A DNA stretch of 9,998 nt from Candidatus Dojkabacteria bacterium (GTDB taxonomy: Bacteria > Patescibacteriota > Dojkabacteria > GCA-002793355): contig WFZN01000034.1 in the NCBI GenBank assembly GCA_015489555.1, positions 1-9,998 on the forward strand, given 5' to 3'. This document shows positions 8,201-9,998 of the stretch, piece by piece. A program made the translations under genes and the position numbers. The notes under the pieces were generated by a model that was not told the DNA's origin, made no database searches, and worked only from the letters and a program-made list of their open reading frames with translations. Within the stretch, counting starts at the first letter, position 1. Every line of letters begins with the position of its first letter.

Positions 8201-8837
8201 GATAGTATATAAACCGAAGGATGAGAGTAAAGACCTATGGAGTATGGATTATGAGAAGCTGATACCGGTATTAGTAAAGGCGATTCAGGAGCTAAATAGT
8301 AAAGTTGAGACCCTTTCACAAGGTTCTAGTTTTTCTCAAACTACAAACAATTACTGGGTACTAGACAATACTGGGGGTAAGGACATACTAACGACTTCTT
8401 ATGATGTAAGATTAACCCAATTAATTAGCCAAAATGTAGAAGTCACAGAACTGACATCCTCTACATTAACAACAAATACTTTTAAGATAGTAGGTGATAA
8501 GTTAAGCATAGATTCTAACGGTAACTTAATAACAAATGGTAACCTAACAGTTAAGGGAGATGTTGCAGTATCAGGCACTTTAAAGGTAAAGAATCTTGAG
8601 ATAGAAAATGGGTTTATTGCTCAGGCTCAGGGGCAGGTCACGGTGGAAGCTGGCAAGCAAGAGGTATTTGTTAGTGTTAACGGCTTGCCTCAAAACTATA
8701 ATGTATTTATTACCCAGTATGGTCAAACTGTGGTTTCATATTCAGTAGTTAGGAAAACAGACGGATTTACATTAAAGTTTAGCAAACCATTAGTAGAAGA
8801 CACAGAATTCGGTTGGGTAATATTCAAAGTCAAGTAA
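5217..8837 (+). CDS. Membrane-anchored tail-fibre-like surface protein with S74 chaperone domain
   Basis: A 1206-aa mosaic protein predicted to project from the cell. Residues 1-28 are basic and cytoplasmic. Residues 29-48 form one membrane helix (signal anchor, no clear cleavage site). Tail-fibre-type modules follow: two 'vDLSD' repeats (187-215, 218-246), four VGIGT..P...LHV repeats, a YYDTTSNMPFYYDGSAW motif (521-537) and a YadA-like head of GG-repeats (712-845). The S74 endosialidase-type intramolecular chaperone spans about 934-1032. It has Ser934 and Lys939 in SDARIKS, spaced like the known self-cleavage dyad, and GFIAQEV at 983-989. In that family the domain helps trimerise the fibre and is then cut off. 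Here about 174 more residues follow, including strand-rich repeats (NGNLITNGNLTVKGD) and a final beta domain, so cleavage would release a large C-terminal piece. Adhesion or a host-contact fibre is an inference. It is transcribed from its own promoter and ends at a possible terminator. Confidence 0.88.
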   Translation: MHKKGLFKTHSQKEEKSVLRRYRKLARGLFLTDVLLVASFVIMLLALQCKLTGWGKWFTPPYCGAASKVSGFSLGYPLGSISVSSSPIELSEDVGVYVVETKENNTVKVVPVNTLSKEVLKNVTLVKDGNTLKLQSDNKTISEVVLSEVGEPQELELSGNVLSITDGNSVTFLNWDTNVSDDVQKIVDLSDVSISSPNIGDTLVYNGNAWTNKQLKFVDLSDTPSDYGTAGFVLQTDGAGSINYVDPATLNVGYWKRVGTSLSPKNVGDDIVLNPGEELFLKGLTTNGGVLFTNSNGQVGQSPKLYWDTSDDRLNIDGGLNARKVATVDSSNYRSYDYNYIRRDFIVDNNFSNLYLNGLSVRAYGNAASGTSSTGMIIGLESLVGATDTLSPHKGYIDWLVALAGVVKNFGPSHTGTYDKAMALAGILDASPGSSGTINRGYGLFLNYEIGSGPGATYNNVFGVYVQSPLMVNYFAGNTGIGTDTPATKLHVVGDIYAEGGQIRLGNFSSTPSALGAGSIYYDTTSNMPFYYDGSAWQPLVAASSSDHDWYKAFSTDVPDDIANDIYTYGQVGIGTDTPAQLLHVLGADAKVRIEGSTAASVQLYETDGTATWSEWQQYLDALRLNIHDGSTLTTDVITVSTNGDVGIGTASPSARLHIANDGMLIAEGNISSGRVLSYTGGNALIWYPRKAAFRVGSVSGAQWDDPSVGIYSVVLGGTDNEASSNNSGILAGTNNTVGPTGAHSVIVGGAYNFIDTSTAAIVGGSGNTIQSNNNVIVGGSNNLIETASNQSVALGGSDNVLTDAFNTIVGGEFNTISSSTDSFVQGSGITLENTNYSFVFGENILVASYSGPLNHVYAFGQDLDIEDSANLFVFDFSDASSVITESNAFLIGPTDVNPIRVGIGVMSPFYRLELPNNPDPSGQGRANAWVTYSDARIKSNQQEIEYGLDTIMQLEPKKYIHHSTEFKDGQLIIKDEGKETIGFIAQEVYQVIPEIVYKPKDESKDLWSMDYEKLIPVLVKAIQELNSKVETLSQGSSFSQTTNNYWVLDNTGGKDILTTSYDVRLTQLISQNVEVTELTSSTLTTNTFKIVGDKLSIDSNGNLITNGNLTVKGDVAVSGTLKVKNLEIENGFIAQAQGQVTVEAGKQEVFVSVNGLPQNYNVFITQYGQTVVSYSVVRKTDGFTLKFSKPLVEDTEFGWVIFKVK
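6651..7961 (+). repeat. Four dispersed VGIGT-P-LHV coding repeats
   Basis: A 14-residue motif recurs inside the surface protein: TGIGTDTPATKLHV (residues 479-492, bases 6651-6692), VGIGTDTPAQLLHV (572-585, 6930-6971), VGIGTASPSARLHI (646-659, 7152-7193) and the diverged VGIGVMSPFYRLEL (902-915, 7920-7961). The motif is widespread in tail-fibre and S74-containing proteins, where it marks junctions between fibre modules. The first two copies also share a GTDTPA core but differ at synonymous positions in DNA, so they are not very recent duplications. Confidence 0.8.
7350..7751 (+). repeat. YadA-like head repeats (about nine units of 13-18 residues)
   Basis: Residues 712-845 of the surface protein consist of successive units such as SVVLGGTDNEA, SGILAGTNNTV, SVIVGGAYNFI, AAIVGGSGNTI, NVIVGGSNNLI, SVALGGSDNVL, NTIVGGEFNTI, SFVQGSGITL and SFVFGENIL. 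The pattern is a short hydrophobic strand, a GG turn, then N/D and another strand. It resembles the left-handed beta-roll of YadA-type trimeric adhesin heads (SVAIG...A). This suggests a trimeric stalk or head segment. The match is by pattern only. Confidence 0.7.
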
Positions 8838-8877
8838 GGGAGTGGGTAGACTATTTATAAAACTTCCTTTATTTTTT
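8836..8877 (+). terminator. Possible intrinsic terminator after the surface protein gene
   Basis: AAGGGAGT (8836-8843, overlapping the TAA stop) can pair with ACTTCCTT (8862-8869), giving eight pairs including one G-U. The hairpin has an 18-base loop and is followed directly by TATTTTTT (8870-8877). The long loop makes it a weak candidate. It extends into the 3' end of the convergent hydrolase gene, so each gene's 3' end may affect the other. Confidence 0.4.
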
Positions 8878-9998
8878 GAGGTTCAAGTACAGGCCATATG
8901 TGTACGCCATTTATAATTCGTACTTTAGTGCAGCTAAATATTGTAAGATAATCTAAGGCATATCTGGGAGTTACGAAAGGTTCTTTAGTGCTTGTTACAA
9001 ATGTCGTTGGGGTTTTTATGTTAAAACGTTTAATGTTTTTGATTCCAGCGGGGATACTTTTTATGGCAAAATGCATAAAGTTAGAAAATGGTACCTTTGG
9101 GTTTATTAATTTATCGTAATATATAGAGAGAGCGTCAGAGATTGCTTTCCGAATGTATGGTGAAGAAAAGTCGTAATTTGGTAGTATTAGCAGTTCTGCT
9201 AGCCTACTTGTCAGTAACTTGACTTTACTTTCGGTAATGGGAAAACCAACGGAGTTTAGCAAGATTAGCATTTTTGGAAGGGTGTTGTTTTTTTCTAAAT
9301 TGTACGTTATGTAGGTTGCTACCCCACCTCCCATTGAGTGCCCCATAATGGTCATATTTGTTATAGAGAACCCGTGTTTTTCAGCGATTTGCAGGGTAGC
9401 TTTATATAAAACGTTTGCAAGTTTTGTGTACGTAATTGGTTTTGTAGGGGAATCACTTAAGCCGTGGTAGGGGGCATCTATACCTACAATTGTATATTTA
9501 TTAGTCAAGTGTTTTAGCAGTTTTAGGTATGTTAGAGTCCTACCCATTATACCGTGATAGAAAAATAGGGGTGGTTTATTGGAATTTAGCGTTTGGGGCT
9601 TTAATACATAGTATGCCAGTTGAAGGCTGTTTACAGTTATAAAGTTGGGATCAGGTTGATTTTTAGAGCCACTCTTTTTTGCTATGCAATGTGCAATTTT
9701 GCTATTAATGTAAGAGATAGGCGCAAACTCTTTAAATTTTGTAAAGATTTTAGTAATTTTTTGGTCTGTATCGAGGGTACTTATTATAAGTTTAGTTTTA
9801 GCTATTTTTAGTACAACGTAGGTTCCAAGGGCAAGTTTAGCGTTTGAATTGTTTACTTCCAGTATAACGATTGGATCGTTGTCAAAAATTTGAAAAAATG
9901 TTTTCCCTATATCAGGAGTAAGTTTTTTGGTCGTTATTTGAAAGTTGTTAAGTTTTAGGTGTTGTTTAATATGGTTTATGAATTTATTGGTGGAATAA
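8855..9998 (-). CDS. Alpha/beta hydrolase, 5' end beyond the right edge
   Basis: A serine hydrolase of the alpha/beta fold, substrate unknown. The minus-strand frame is open from the right edge to the TAA at 8857-8855, so 380 residues are visible and the true start lies outside. There is no Met in the first 150 visible residues, and an ATG at 9547 would remove the oxyanion-hole strand. Counting from the right edge, PPLFFYHGIMG (142-152) is the oxyanion HG turn, GIDAPYHGLSDSP (172-184) is typical of the fold, and GHSMGG (219-224) is the nucleophile elbow with Ser221. STKEPFVTP offers Glu339 as acid, and NGVHIWP supplies His366. The segment between strands 6 and 7 is helical, as expected for a lid. 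The first 115 visible residues precede the hydrolase fold and I do not recognise them. The gene converges on the surface protein gene with 17 bp between stops. Confidence 0.88.
   Translation of the reverse strand, partial: YSTNKFINHIKQHLKLNNFQITTKKLTPDIGKTFFQIFDNDPIVILEVNNSNAKLALGTYVVLKIAKTKLIISTLDTDQKITKIFTKFKEFAPISYINSKIAHCIAKKSGSKNQPDPNFITVNSLQLAYYVLKPQTLNSNKPPLFFYHGIMGRTLTYLKLLKHLTNKYTIVGIDAPYHGLSDSPTKPITYTKLANVLYKATLQIAEKHGFSITNMTIMGHSMGGGVATYITYNLEKNNTLPKMLILLNSVGFPITESKVKLLTSRLAELLILPNYDFSSPYIRKAISDALSIYYDKLINPKVPFSNFMHFAIKSIPAGIKNIKRFNIKTPTTFVTSTKEPFVTPRYALDYLTIFSCTKVRIINGVHIWPVLEPQKIKEVL

Noticed and set aside
5217..8837. A prophage, based on tail-fibre and S74 similarity
   Set aside because: No other phage genes are present, and the N-terminal membrane anchor fits a cellular surface protein. 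Such proteins occur outside phages.
9620..9811. A 63-codon plus-strand open frame opposite the hydrolase
   Set aside because: It is antisense to a continuous, recognisable hydrolase frame and has no promoter or family resemblance.
1..9998. Alternative genetic code with TGA read as Gly
   Set aside because: All long frames are intact with TGA as stop, so there is no need for recoding.

Overview
The window carries six protein-coding genes on both strands and is almost entirely coding. The only sizeable gap is a 198-bp divergent intergenic region at 1258-1455. The DNA is AT-rich, every stop codon seen is TAA, and no in-frame TGA is needed, so the standard bacterial code fits. Several things together suggest a Candidate Phyla Radiation (Patescibacteria) genome: an archaeal-type ATP-dependent DNA ligase beside sigma70-like promoters, a possible glutamate mutase L-like protein, a giant membrane-anchored protein with phage-tail-fibre and S74 modules, and no visible Shine-Dalgarno sequences. 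A Katanobacteria or Microgenomates-like member is possible. This placement is inference from gene content, and no rRNA or marker protein is present to prove it.

Layout, left to right. (1) On the minus strand, a gene cut by the left edge overlaps the 3' end of a 396-aa protein (67-1257) whose C-terminal half resembles the glutamate mutase L family. (2) A divergent promoter region (1258-1455) holds two strong sigma70-like promoters. A perfect 19-bp inverted repeat places the same 19-mer, in the same orientation, about one helical turn upstream of each -35 box. (3) On the plus strand, an ATP-dependent DNA ligase (1456-3381) is followed 18 bp later by an ABC half-exporter with a degenerate ATPase domain (3400-5169). 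(4) A separate promoter at 5182-5210 drives a 1206-aa predicted surface protein (5217-8837). It has an N-terminal membrane anchor, tail-fibre-type repeats, a YadA-like head region and an S74 self-cleaving chaperone domain. Unusually, about 174 residues follow the S74 domain. (5) A convergent alpha/beta hydrolase (8855 to beyond 9998) runs off the right edge. Its reading frame is open to the window end, so the first internal Met at 9547 is not the real start.

The genes do not form an obvious single pathway. The ligase and the 396-aa protein probably share regulation through the divergent region. The ABC protein may be read through from the ligase. The most striking system-level pattern is that all three recognisable promoters have a -10 box ending 5 or 6 bases before the ATG, which predicts leaderless mRNAs.
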